DNA from: Peromyscus leucopus | Taxonomy: Eukaryota; Chordata; Mammalia; Rodentia; Cricetidae | Direction of reading: 5' to 3' | Assembly: GCF_004664715.2 (NCBI RefSeq) | Contig: NC_051074.1 | Span: forward strand, 22,732,058-22,796,057 | DNA: 64,000 nt | Shown: piece by piece, positions 1-10,190 of the stretch | How the letters are laid out: every line of letters begins with the position of its first letter | Position numbering within the stretch: the stretch's first letter is position 1 | Made by a program: the position numbers and the translations under genes | The notes under the pieces: model-generated | Seen by the model: only the letters and a program-made list of their open reading frames with translations | Told to the model about the DNA's origin: nothing | The model's database searches: none

Positions 1-259
1 GTATTCCTGAAGAAACTAATTGTGGAATAGAAGTTTGGAACCTTGATGGGTGACCCTGGAACGTGGAGAACATCTCTGAGCTTGCTCTTCCTTCTTTCCT
101 CCATTGTTTTTTTGTCTTCTGGGGGTTTCACATGTTTCATATATGCTAGGTAGATTTCCTCCTCCGAGCTGTGGCCCCCAGCCCCGTGTGGCCCCTTACA
201 TACTGATGCTCAGAGGATGGCCACTACTGTACAAATTCCAACTCTGTATGAGCTCAAAG

Positions 260-262
<3 letters not shown>

Positions 263-314
<52 letters not shown>
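263..314. repeat. (TG)n microsatellite, 26 units
   Basis: An uninterrupted run of TG dinucleotides. The Cys-Val or Val-Cys open frames that cross it are repeat translations, not genes. Runs of T (383-398) and A (427-439) follow close by. Confidence 0.97.
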
Positions 315-317
<3 letters not shown>

Positions 318-1689
318 ACCTAGGTTTAATTCACAACAAACAAAGGCTGGGTACTTTAATTTGGAACTATGTACACTATGTATTTTTTTTTTTTTTTTAG
401 TGAAAAAACAAAGTAACTTCTGTTACAAAAAAAAAAAAAGCATTGACAATCTTTCTAAAAATGTTTTCTATTATAACACACCAGTTTCTGCAGCCTCCAC
501 TGAATGTCATAGAAGGGTAGAGGCTGGTGGCCAAGAACCCAAACTGAAAAGCGCTGCCCTCCCAGTGTGTCAGAGAAGTGTCTTCTGCAAGCAAGTCTAG
601 CAGGCTGGGGATGCAGAGGGAACACATACATAAACAGGGGGAGGAAAGGTAGGGTAATGGTAGCCACTACAAACGGAAGGAGCAGTCTGTGAAAGCTAAG
701 TGAGTGGAAAAGGCGTGCAAGGCTCCTGAGCAGGTGCAAGTGAGCATACCACGGTCCTCAGAGAGGAGAGGCTGGCAGCCCAGCATCCGCTAGCCGAGAG
801 GTGTGGTCAGGTGGCCGGCCAGCAGACACGGTCCACAGCTACCAGTGATCCCCTAAACCCCATCTCCATGCTTCTCACAGTCGTGAGGCCCGCCGCCAGC
901 CTTTCTGTGCACTGCTCTGGTCACAGCTGTGCTGTTGCGCCCACGTGCTGATGACACCCTGCAGTGGTCTGTATGTATGGATTTCACACAAAGACACCCT
1001 ATCTTTGGACTTGATGAGTGTGTGCCATGAACCATGACATCAGGCCCAACTGTGGGGTTTACCTCCGGTCATTGACAACACAATCGGGGATGGGAAAGGG
1101 CTCCAGTTTTGCAGCTCGTATAATCAATTGAACTGATGATCTCTCAAAATACTGCCTGTCCAGGGATCACGGGTGATAGCACAGGTAGGCATTGGTTGGG
1201 CACCGTTAGCCCACCTGATGGGAAGCTTAAGATACGCTGAAGCACATTTTTAATTTATTAATTGCCACTAATTGCCCTATAATAAAGGCAGAACCTGTCG
1301 GCTGAACAAACAAACAATTAACTTGTTACTGCCAGTTAATGACCTGTCTCCCAACAGACTTCCCGGGTGCAGTTCCACACCTGGCTGGCTCACAAATGGG
1401 ATCTCCACAACAAAAGGGGTGAGGGGCGCAGGTGCAGCCTCAGCCAGAGGGGGGCCTTTGTGTCACGGAGCTCAAAGGGCTGAAAGACATGTCACTGTGG
1501 ATCCCTGGGCTCACTGCCATAGGTCCCAGTATCTTTAGAAAAACACCTTCACTAAGCAACTCCAGGCCTAGAGACTGGAAAAAGCATTCTGTGTGAGAAT
1601 GCTGTAAGAGGATTTGGGGTTTTAATCGCACAGAGCTACTGGAAGCCTGTGTAGCCCAGCAGACACAGGCAAAGCCAGGCAGTGCGGAC

Positions 1690-1695
1690 ACTTAC
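1690..1695 (-). promoter_or_regulatory. Ptprm: 5' splice site of the Ptprm exon
   Basis: On the minus strand the exon ends in ...GGGAGAT and is followed by GTAAGT, a perfect match to the extended donor consensus. The split codon begins with the exon's last T, which fits a Ser codon completed by the next exon, as expected for this family after HNLNGR. Confidence 0.88.
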
Positions 1696-1847
1696 ATCTC
1701 CCATTCAGGTTGTGGGTGTCCATGAAGGAAAAGGCCTCGTCACAGTTCGTGCCTTGCTCGGCATAGCTCTTGTCCATCGAATTCACCATCACGGTCATCT
1801 CCTGCCGGGTGCTGCTCATCGTCTCCTTCCTCTTCTTGGCCAGTTTC
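1696..1847 (-). CDS. Ptprm: Ptprm juxtamembrane exon (partial gene: receptor tyrosine phosphatase mu)
   Basis: A 152-nt exon (1 nt + 50 codons + 1 nt) reading KLAKKRKETM at its start and FMDTHNLNGR at its end. This matches the cytoplasmic juxtamembrane segment of R-PTP mu, between the transmembrane helix and the first phosphatase domain. The paralogues differ as I remember them: kappa has a DAMGNTRQEM-like stretch and PTPRT has KQKETQSG, so mu is the best call. R-PTP mu is a type I membrane protein of cell-cell contacts with MAM, Ig and fibronectin III domains outside and two phosphatase domains inside; the juxtamembrane segment lies near regions linked to cadherin-catenin association. The exon has no stop or frameshift. 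Flanking AG and GTAAGT support it as a working internal exon. The open frame continues past both splice sites only by chance. No other Ptprm exon was recognised in the window. Confidence 0.93.
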
Positions 1848-1869
1848 CTTGGGACAAAGAGTTCAGTCA
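1848..1869 (-). promoter_or_regulatory. Ptprm: 3' splice site, pyrimidine tract and candidate branch point
   Basis: On the minus strand the exon is preceded by CTCTTTGTCCCAAG, a short pyrimidine tract ending in AG. TGAC about 20 nt upstream is a reasonable branch-point candidate. The exon's first base, G, would complete an Arg codon ending in G, which fits the KKR-KLAKK reading of the family. Confidence 0.75.
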
Positions 1870-2050
1870 TGTAGACGTGCATGCGGATGGAAGACAGAGT
1901 TGTGGCACAAACACGGACTCATGTTCAGGAATAACCTCTACCACATCAATCATTCACTCTTGCGTTCATTTGTATGCCTTATCCATGTCGTGTGAGGTAT
2001 CCTGCCAGGCTGCACACACAGAAATAGAAAACATCCACTTCCTCTCTTAA

Positions 2051-2093
2051 CAACAGCAGCAGCAACAGCAGCAACAACAACAGTAGCAACAAG

Positions 2094-2128
<35 letters not shown>

Positions 2129-2160
2129 TAACAACAGCAGCAGCAGCAGCAACCACCAAC
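2051..2160. repeat. Interrupted CAG/CAA trinucleotide tract
   Basis: About 36 triplets, mostly CAG and CAA with a few variants (TAG, AAT, AAG, CCA), on the plus strand. In the Ptprm transcript direction this reads CUG/UUG. It lies 203 nt upstream of the exon's acceptor. Poly-Ala/Val open frames across it are artefacts of the repeat. Confidence 0.95.
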
Positions 2161-4520
2161 AGAGACAGAGCTTTGTCTACAACAGTAAACCCCAGATCAC
2201 CAATGACCCCAAGATGATTGTCATCATCTGTCAGCTGCTAAGCTCCCAGAGTTACTAGCTTCATATTAAATAACCGTCTGAGATGCAGTGTCAAAAAGTA
2301 GATGCTAATACATATTTGCCAGGGAAAAATCGGACTACAAGTTCTCAATTTGTGACAGGGTTACACCTCAGTGAACTGCAATTATTCTGTGTCGAAACGA
2401 CGTGGACTATAGCCAACCTAACTTGCAACAGGGTTAAGTTCTCCTTGGCAGAAGGAAATGCACAAAGTCCCTGAACAGGGATGAAGTCCCTGAACTGGGA
2501 GGGATACAGACCTTTGTATCCCCATTATGTAAAGTGACAGCTACCTATATGAAAGCCCAATGGAAAATGACATTAAAAAAAGCAGATAAGACACACTTCT
2601 GCAGATCTTATCATGAGTGATTATGTACCCAAGACAGACAAGGATGGAATTCAAAACACTATAGGAAAAATGATGCCCTGAAGGTGTTAGAAGACCAAGC
2701 CTGCTGTGGAAGTCTCTCCTGGAAATGGCTCATGAACATGGCCAGAACAATGGCAGGATCAACAGACTGCTAACATGGAAAAGGGGAATTTTCCTGGGGT
2801 CCCAGCCATACACAGACAACTACAGGCAACAGATGAATACTAGGAGGAAATCAGCCTCTTCCAGGGATGAGCTTCTTGTCCAGTGCAGCATAGTCAGCCT
2901 TGAAACCATAATACACACTATCAAAATGAACACAGCAGGCTGCATTTCTATATTTGCGCATACATATACATGTATATACAATAATAATTGAAGAAAAGAA
3001 AAAGGCTAGCAACTGGAGAATGGAGAGACATGCCAGTGACTGGGGGAAGAAAGCGGAGGAGGAGAGTGATATAGTTCTGTTTTCGTATGTTTTTTAAAAT
3101 AATATAAAACATTTTTAAAGGAAAGGAAAAAGAAGAGAAAACATTCAAACTCTGCCTAAGTGCTTACTACCATTTAAAACAAGAATGGCGGTGATTTCTA
3201 GCCAATTGTCCTGACACTGATTGACCTAGGACATAGCAGAACTGAAAATGAGCCACATAGTCACAACCACACCCATGTCAGGTGATTGCTAATGCAACTG
3301 CGGGTGCTGGAACAGGAGACATATGGATAATCTTTATTATCGTTTCTAAATGATGCATAATCCAAATGCTTTCTTGCCTGTAGTTATAATCATCTTTTAA
3401 TTCTCTGCTTTGAAAGAAGAACAGCCCCAAGATTAACTTGCCCTTTTAATTGCTAAAAGTTAGTGGAACAAAAGACATTTATTTAAGACGGATGAGTGAA
3501 AATCACCTACAATGTCTCCTGGAGGGAGAAATGATGAGCAGGGTAAGAGGCCAGCCAGTCTGACCTCTTTGGGCACCCGCACCCTCTCTTTCTATGTGCA
3601 GACATGACTATCTTTGCAAGCCCCTTCCGGGCTAGCTGCACTGTGGGGGAGCCAGCGTCTAGGCCTGCCATTATCAACGCTCTGGGCAGGGGCCACTTTA
3701 GCTCTATTTTATTGTTGCTGTCCCAACACCACAGCCTCTGGAAAACATTCTTAGGCCAGGTCTCCCCTGGAACACTGAAGTGGAGACTGAGACTCTCAGC
3801 AAAATGCTCATGTTGGGTGTGAATTTCTTTGATTTACTATGGACTAATTTATGCAGATAAGTGCTTCAACATTCCCCTTTAGTTCAACTTAAAAAGAGTG
3901 GCCTAGTCAACTTTCCCAGATTCCCCTCTACCTTTACCTGTTTGAATTCCTCTAAAAAGATTACAAAAACAACAGCTCACGGGGAACCTCTTGCATTGTT
4001 GCTGGCAGGGTGGGGGATGGTGGCAGATGGGGGACATGCAGCCCTCACAAAGGCTAGGCTTGTACTGGAAATACCTTTTCCTTTCTAATTTTTATCTGTA
4101 TGAATTCATTTCAGAGTACCACACTAAACATTTCATTCCTGACCTATAAATACAAAGGAAGCCCTTTAAGGATTCGCAGGTGATGCTCAGATTGAATGGA
4201 GGTCCAGTCAGAAACCCACATTGACGCTTATATCTGTTAGACAAGTACTTTAAGCCCATGAACCCATTTCAAAGCCCAGTTAGCTCCCAGTGTCCTCAGC
4301 CAGCTTGCCTTCATTGATTCTGTGCTTTATCTGTGTTTTCAATGCCCAGCACAAATATCTTGTGAAAGAAGCCAGGGTCAGAAAATAAGGGTAGTGAGTT
4401 CTAGAGACAAAGAGGAGAAACAGACTTGACTCCATCAATGAATGCCCATGGGAGTCCACTCACTGCAAGTTTCAGAAGCCCCAACACTAGATGTTGTGTC
4501 AACTCAGGGTTTAAATCTTG
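2161..4520. other. Mostly unique intron sequence
   Basis: I see no gene or clear transposon here. Around 3310-3530 the sequence is repeat-free and AT-rich, with many ATTA and TAAT cores, so it may be a weakly conserved regulatory block. Short open frames at 3604-3822 and 3861-4088 look like nothing known. Confidence 0.5.
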
Positions 4521-4840
4521 GCAAATGTCTTATTTAGGGCTTCTATTGCTGCAATGAAACACCATGACCAAAAATCAACTTGGGGAGGAAAGAGTTTATT
4601 TGCCTTACACTTCAGCATTGCTGTTCATCACTGAAGGAAGTCAGGACAGGAACTCAAACAGGGCAGGAACCCAGTGGCAGGAGCTGATGCAGAGGCCATG
4701 GAGGGGTGCTCCTTACTGGCTTGCTTCCCATGGTTTACTCAGCTTTCTTATAGAACCCGGGACACCAGCATAGGGATGGCACCACCCACAATGGGTTGGG
4801 CCCTCACCTATCAATCACTAATTAAAAAAATGTTCTACAG

Positions 4841-5041
4841 CAGTGGTTCTCAACCTGCCTAATGCTGAGACCCTTTAATACAGTTGTTCATGTTATGGTG
4901 ACCTCCAACCGTAAAATTATTTCGTTGCTACTTCATAACTGTAATGTTGCTATTGCTGTGAATTGCAGTGTAAATATCTGATATGCAGAATATCTGCTAT
5001 GTGACCCCTGAGGGATCATGACCATAGGTTGAGAATCACTG
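4841..5041 (+). mobile_element. URR1-like hAT-Charlie nonautonomous DNA transposon
   Basis: The terminal inverted repeats are CAGTGGTTCTCAACC at the left and GGTTGAGAATCACTG at the right. An 8-bp target duplication (ttctacag at 4833-4840, tcctacag at 5042-5049, one mismatch) is the hAT hallmark. It sits inside the family X LTR, so it inserted later. Confidence 0.9.
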
Positions 5042-5129
5042 TCCTACAGGCTTGCCTACAGCCAACCTTAAGGAGGCATTTTCTCAGTTAAGGTTTTCTC
5101 CTTTCAGATAACTCTACCTTGTATCAAGT

Positions 5130-5575
5130 ATAGCACGAATCTTAAAATGTCTTATTAATAAAAACAAACCCGGAGCCAGGTATTGGGGTGAACGCTGAAA
5201 GATCAGAGAAACAGAATGGGCCACAGCCAACTTCTCAGCTGATATTGTTTCCTCAAACTGGAAGCCTCTGAGTCCTCATCCGAATGGATCTCAGCTGAAC
5301 TGCTGCTAAAAGCTTAAAAAGACTCTAGTTCCTGGTCCTCACCTTATATACCTTTGTGCTTCCTGCCATCACTTCCTGGGATTAAAGGTGTTTGTCACTA
5401 TGTCTGGCTGTTTCCAGTGTGGCTTTGAACTCACAGAGATCCAGAGATTCTCTGCTTCTGGAATGCTAGGATTAAAGGTGCGTGCTACCACTGCCTAAAC
5501 CTATGTTTAATATAGTGGCTGTTCTGTCTCTGACCCCCAGATCAGTTTATTGGGGTACATAATATATCAATCACA
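5130..5575 (-). mobile_element. Composite LTR-like retroelement with two B1-derived segments
   Basis: About 446 bp interrupts the 3' side of the family X LTR. The flanks share ATCAAGT (5123-5129 and 5576-5582), which looks like a target duplication. Read on the minus strand it starts TGTGATTG, contains two B1-like stretches (GATTAAAGGTG on the plus strand near 5391 and 5471) and a TATATAAGG box (plus 5343-5352), and ends near AATAAGACATTTT. The TATA box and TG start suggest an LTR that absorbed SINE sequence. The family name is unknown to me. Confidence 0.6.
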
Positions 5576-5778
5576 ATCAAGTTGATCTAAAACTAGCCAC
5601 CACAGCAAATAATTAAAAATGTAAAATAAAACACTGTTTGGCCCAAATAAAGTACACTGGTTGTCACTGGTGCCCTCCACATGTCGTCACAGCACTTAGA
5701 GGCTGAACTGTGTTAGAAAGGAGAGGAGAAGGAACTGATGTTCCCCACACAGCCAGAGCACGTCAGCACCCTGCACGT

Positions 5779-5912
5779 GTTATCTCCTCTGATCCTGGCA
5801 CCCATGGGAGACTTTTATTTTCCATTCTTACTTTGCAAATGAGAGGACTGAGTTTCAGGAAAGCTACTCACTCAAACGGTAGAACTGAGCCAAGGCCTAG
5901 AACTCTCTGACT
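5779..5912 (-). repeat. MIR SINE fragment
   Basis: The order of motifs follows the reverse complement of MIR: TTATCTCCTCTGATCCT, then TTTGCAAATGAGAGGACTGAG, then an AACTGAGCCAAGGCCTAG-like stretch and CTCTGACTCC. It is a diverged ancient mammalian SINE. Confidence 0.65.
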
Positions 5913-6275
5913 CCAAACAAGGCAGCTTGCCTTGTACATTACCAAAGGGCTTTCTGGCATGAATGCTCTACAGCCCCAAATGTAAACACTGTGTGCTGAA
6001 AAGTCAGAGAAAGAGACATGGCATGCATTGCAAGATGCTAGTGGCATGCAAAAATGCCGATGGATGGAATCATTCACCACCATGGGTAACAACTCAGTTA
6101 TTCAAGGTAGGTTTCTCAGTTATGGGAGATGTGACTTGATACCAGGGTCTGTTATTTGCTCTTATATGTGGCAGAGAAGTGCCTGTCAACACTCACAAAT
6201 GGTTGAGAAAGTTTAGATTTAGAACTGAGGTTCACTTAAGATTGGACAACTTGGTCTCTCTCTCTTTTCCCTCCC

Positions 6276-6277
<2 letters not shown>

Positions 6278-6331
<54 letters not shown>

Positions 6332-6350
6332 TGTATCTGTCTGTCTGTCT
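6278..6350. repeat. (TG)n microsatellite followed by (TCTG)n
   Basis: Nearly pure TG from 6278 to about 6336 with one or two A interruptions, then several TCTG units to 6350. Confidence 0.96.
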
Positions 6351-6989
6351 CTCCTTTACCACCCTGTGCTGCAGATCGGTGATTTTCTTAAGTTGAAAAC
6401 CATGAGAAAAACTTTCTGAATTTAATATCCTTTATGGAAATATACTCCTTAACTGGAAACAATTTTCTTTATACTCTTATCTAAAGATGAGTAAATTTAT
6501 TTTTCATCCTAATGTTTAGAGAATGGTTTGTCTGAAACACTGTAATTGCCAATCTCCAAACCTGTGCTGTCTGAATCTCAAAGGTCCTGGGTAATTAAAA
6601 GAAGAAGAAAGAAAGGCTCCTATCAATATCTATAAAATAGATGATTTTTAAAAATGAGACAGCGGTCTGCAGAGTTTCCTGGCAGCAGGAAGGGGTCAGA
6701 AGTTACCACTCTCTCCAAACAATAACCCAAGCAAGACAGTGCACAAACTGACTCTTTTAGATTGACTGGGGGGGCTGAGGACACAAGGGGAACCACTGTC
6801 CCCCAAGCAGGATGACCATGGGCAAATGTGGAACTCACAACTCAAAGGAGTGAAGGTACATGTGCAAAAATCCCTGTGAAATTAATAGATGTAAATAAAT
6901 GAATTAATAAAGGAATACATTGTCATGAATAAGCAGCCAGGGTTATAGTGTGGACAGGGCTTAAGGGCTAGAATGCAATCCCTAGGGCA

Positions 6990-7440
6990 TGATGGGACGG
7001 GGAAAAGAGACATGCACAGCAGAAATATTTGAAGTACTAATAACTGAGCATTCCCTAAAGCTAAGGGGAGATACCAAAGTTCACATTAAAGAAACCTAGG
7101 GAACACCAAGGGGGCTAAGTCCAAAACATCTACAGCTAAGCCTATCATATTCAGATGGCAGAAAAGAAATTGAAACAAAAATAATCTTAAAAGAAGCCAA
7201 AGGGGGCGAGTATGCTTCACAACAGAAACAAGATGAGAGCCACGTCAGCTTTCCCAGAAACCACTTGGATAACAGCAGAGGGGATGAAATAATCAACGTA
7301 GTGAAGAGAACAGGGCAAACTTAAAATGCCGGATTCTATCATGGTATCCTTTAGAGGCGGGGGGAAAAAAACCTTGACAGACATGTGAAAGTTAGGAGAT
7401 TTGTTGATAGCAAACTCTCCTTACAGAAAACGTTAAAAGT
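6990..7440 (+). mobile_element. Ancient L1 (L1M-like) fragment, left half
   Basis: CAGAAATATTTGAAG, CCTATCATATTCAGATGGC and the following AAG-rich, AGAAACAAGATGAGAGCC-like segments follow the order of ancient L1 sequence upstream of ORF2. It is heavily diverged with no open frame. The element seems to resume at about 8895 after the Arpc1a retrocopy. Confidence 0.55.
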
Positions 7441-7611
7441 TCTTTGGTGTCTTGGTCCACTGCCTGGACCTGTCTGTGCACTGGTCCCTGACCGTGCCTA
7501 TTTATATGAACTGAGAGGAGTTCACCATTCTCAACTTCAAGCTACCTTAGACCACCTTGAGTGTCATAGCCTACCTTCTGAAAACAAAAGTATCTACTGT
7601 TCCTAAGAACA

Positions 7612-7676
7612 GTGTCCAAGAGTCAGTTTTTACTACAGCCAAATACTTGCTATGCTCTTAGCCTAAAAAAACTACC

Positions 7677-7728
<52 letters not shown>

Positions 7729-8890
7729 ACAAGATTGAGTGCTGGTGGATCAGATTTCATGAACGCAAGGAGCACAGTGGATCCATCACAACCCTGACTG
7801 GGCTACCAAATGAATCATCAGGGCAGGGCAGACGGCATTGCCCTTTTCTGGAATCAGAAAGATGGCCTCTTTTGAAGCTAACCTTGGTGATCCTGAGGAC
7901 AACTGCACAATCACTTCTGTGAAGTGGTCTCCCCTGGAGAGCAAATTTGCTGTGGGAAGTGGAGCACAAGTCCACTTTGTAATACTGAGTCTAAGAGAGA
8001 CTTATGGGGTGAGCAAGCACAGTGAAGAACAGGTTTGCTCCCCAGCACTCAGCCAGGGTTGGCATCTCAATGCCTCCTGGCAGCTGGAGCAAATGTCTCT
8101 TCACATGTGGCCCCACTGCCTGTCTACCATAAAGAGGATGAGAAGCCAGCTAGAGCATCTGTGTAGCAAGATGCCTTTGGTCAGCTGATGTCAGTTTGGT
8201 GGCTTAGGAAGTGGCAGCTGAGTCCCTCTTCCACCACTAGGAGCCACCTGGTTTGAGTCTGCCACAGGATCCCTGCTGCTTCAGAAAGCATGCAGGTCTC
8301 TGAAAACCGAGTTATGGATGCTCCAGGTGTACTGCTAGCCTCAGAGAACGGGTTATAGAGAACGGGTTGTAGTGGAGAGCCATGACTTGTCTCATGTTCT
8401 TTAACTATGGTGAACATGGTCACTTAACAGGTTCAACACTCTAAAACAGAGCCCCCAGCACAGCGTGTCTACTATGAGAGGCCGGAAGTCACCTACAATA
8501 TGGACAAGAGGGTCACAACTAAGACCCTCCTATCTATCCGTCTACAGATCCTGCCCCATAACAGCATTCTGTTAACATCTATTTGTGAGAGTCACAAGTG
8601 AGACAGCTGGAAACTTTGTATGAGCGGCAGCCATGGAGACACAATTTAGGGTTCCAAGACCCATTCAGGATCTCCAAATATTACAGAGATAAGGAGCCTC
8701 CGGCACCCAGCATGACAAACTGCAGCTTACCTGTGGCTCTGCCATCTGTAGGAAGACCAGCGGCAAGGGGAGCCTGTAAAAACATTCCCTATAGTCATTG
8801 CGCTTTGCTTTAAGAGAGCTGGTGTCTGTGATGTGGTTTGCCTTTGCTACTTCATTCCATTCTTAACCAAAGCTTCTCTTTAAGTGGCTT
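7612..8890 (+). pseudogene. Arpc1a: Processed pseudogene of Arpc1a (Arp2/3 complex subunit 1A)
   Basis: This is an intronless, multiply broken copy of a WD40-repeat subunit of the Arp2/3 actin-nucleation complex. It starts at a GTG (former ATG) with QFLLQPNTCYA, like the parent's amino terminus, then is cut by a CA repeat at 7679-7727. Homology resumes with SEFMNAR/KEHSGSITTLTGL-like sequence from about 7745 and the diagnostic VKWSPLESKFAVGSGA near 7918-7965, then VSKH, a KEDEKPA-like remnant, KMPLVS near 8170, AGLREREN-type remnants near 8330, and a NMDKR-like stretch near 8495. Recognisable coding homology ends near 8680. The rest to about 8890 resembles a 3' UTR without a clear poly-A tail. 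'KWSPLE' favours 1A over 1B. Many frameshifts and stops exclude function. It inserted into an old L1. Confidence 0.85.
7679..7727. repeat. (CA)n microsatellite inside the Arpc1a pseudogene
   Basis: A pure CA run that replaces or interrupts the segment corresponding to the first WD40 repeat of the parent protein. Homology stops just before it and resumes just after. Confidence 0.96.
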
Positions 8891-8894
8891 ATTA

Positions 8895-10190
8895 TGGAAA
8901 AACTGTCACATTAACTTAAAGGAAAGGGCAAGGGAAAATATATACAATGTCTAGTAGAAAATTAAAATCATGAATGTGGAAAGAGAAATCTCAGAGAGAA
9001 GTGATATGACATTAAATCATACATTTGGATGTACATAAAAAGGAAAATGTTAGAGAAGAAATAATTGAGGTGATAATCATATCTTTTATAAATTCTTAAT
9101 TAATCCAGCAGATAAAAGTTTGTTGAAAACACCACCAGAGTATCAGATAGCTCCTGAGTATGGATAAGAGAGATCTAAGGGAGATAGGAGAGTAGGGAAG
9201 AAAAGTGCACTTTGCCATTAGAAGAGCACATGGTACCTGCAAAGCAGAATAAAGTCATCCAAAGGCAGATTAGCATTAGCCGTGAGTGCCTAGTGTCTCC
9301 AGGACAACCAAGGGACAGAGATGCTGAGAAGGGAAAGCAGAATAACACAAAATACTCCACACAATGTAGAAAGAGAAAGAGTGGAGACAAACTATATACA
9401 GACAAGGAAAGCACCAGGCAATACATCCAAAATGGTAAACATATGCTAGCTTTAATATAGTACATATCGATGACCAGTGGAAATGCCCAGTCTACACATA
9501 TAAGCTGAAAGACAGATACTATCAAAGTAGATTAAAAAAAACAAGACCCAACTTAATATCATCCATAAGAAACTTACCATATGTACCAAGACCCAGATAG
9601 ATTAAAGTGAAGGGATGAAAAAAGACACAGTGAGTCACAAGAGTCAACAGGAAATCAGAAAGAGCTGCATCTGATCCGACACAACACTTCAAAGAAAGGC
9701 AAGTCACCATGGATTAGAGTAGTGTTGCATTAAAACAAAAAGGTCCACTCTCAAAACAGACTTAAAAAAAATCTCATGATACGATCAACTATCGAGCTTA
9801 CATACAAGTCAAAGAGTAATAAACCAGGAGGAAAACTGGATGAACCCATTCATATAGTTGAAGACTTACATCCCTTTGTTGGCAGTGGGCAAATCAGAGA
9901 GGCAGAAAATCACTGAGGGCATTCTTCCATTCAACAGCTCAACCAATTTGCTGGATTTAACTGACATTGTTAGAATATTATTTCACATAGCAACAGCCGA
10001 ACATAGCTCCTTTTCAAACTCCCAGGTCATATTCACAGATGCAGAATATATTTGGGTCTGTAAAATACACCCTAAACTTTTTTTAAAGGAAAGGAAATAT
10101 ATAAGGCATATTCTCAGATGAAAATCTACAACATAAAGATGGCTGCAGATTCCCAAACATTGGAAGATTAAAAAGCACGTGTAAAAGACT
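8895..10190 (+). mobile_element. Ancient L1 (L1M-like) fragment, right half with ORF2 endonuclease-region remnants
   Basis: From about 9530 the order ACAAGACCCAACTTAATATC, AAGAAACTTACCAT..., AGATAGATTAAAGTGAAGGGATG matches the start of L1 ORF2. GGCAGAAAATCACTGAGG, AACCAATTTGCTGGATTTAAC and CAGATGCAGAATATATTTG near 9900-10050 continue the same order. Frameshifts are frequent. It is probably the continuation of the fragment ending at 7440. Confidence 0.7.

Larger units (their letters stand above)
1..1695 (-). other. Ptprm: Ptprm intron following the juxtamembrane exon (5' part)
   Basis: In the gene's direction this is sequence just downstream of the exon at 1696-1847, so it should be the start of the next intron. 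I looked for the next expected coding segment, a Ser-rich stretch following HNLNGR in the family, and did not see it. Apart from a TG microsatellite and short T and A homopolymers the region is unique. AT-rich sequence with TTAATTA-like motifs near 1250-1330 could be regulatory, but nothing proves it. Confidence 0.6.
4526..5604 (-). mobile_element. MaLR-type solo LTR (family X) carrying two nested insertions
   Basis: On the minus strand this runs TGTGGTGGCTAG... to ...AATAAGACA, with TG/CA ends and a perfect 5-bp target duplication GCAAA at 4521-4525 and 5605-5609, as expected for ERVL/MaLR elements. Without the two inserts (4841-5041 and about 5130-5575) it is roughly 430 bp. Related copies lie at 25682-26092 and 54322-54904. 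I recognise the family as common in rodents but am not certain of its database name. It is not a gene; the open frames in it are fragments. Confidence 0.8.

Noticed and set aside
1950..2159. Poly-Ala/Val open frame on the minus strand
   Set aside because: It is a direct translation of the trinucleotide tract and lies in intron.
9175..9525. Hydrophobic 116-aa minus frame resembling a membrane protein
   Set aside because: It lies antisense within the region assigned to ancient L1 sequence; the hydrophobicity comes from A-rich sense DNA.
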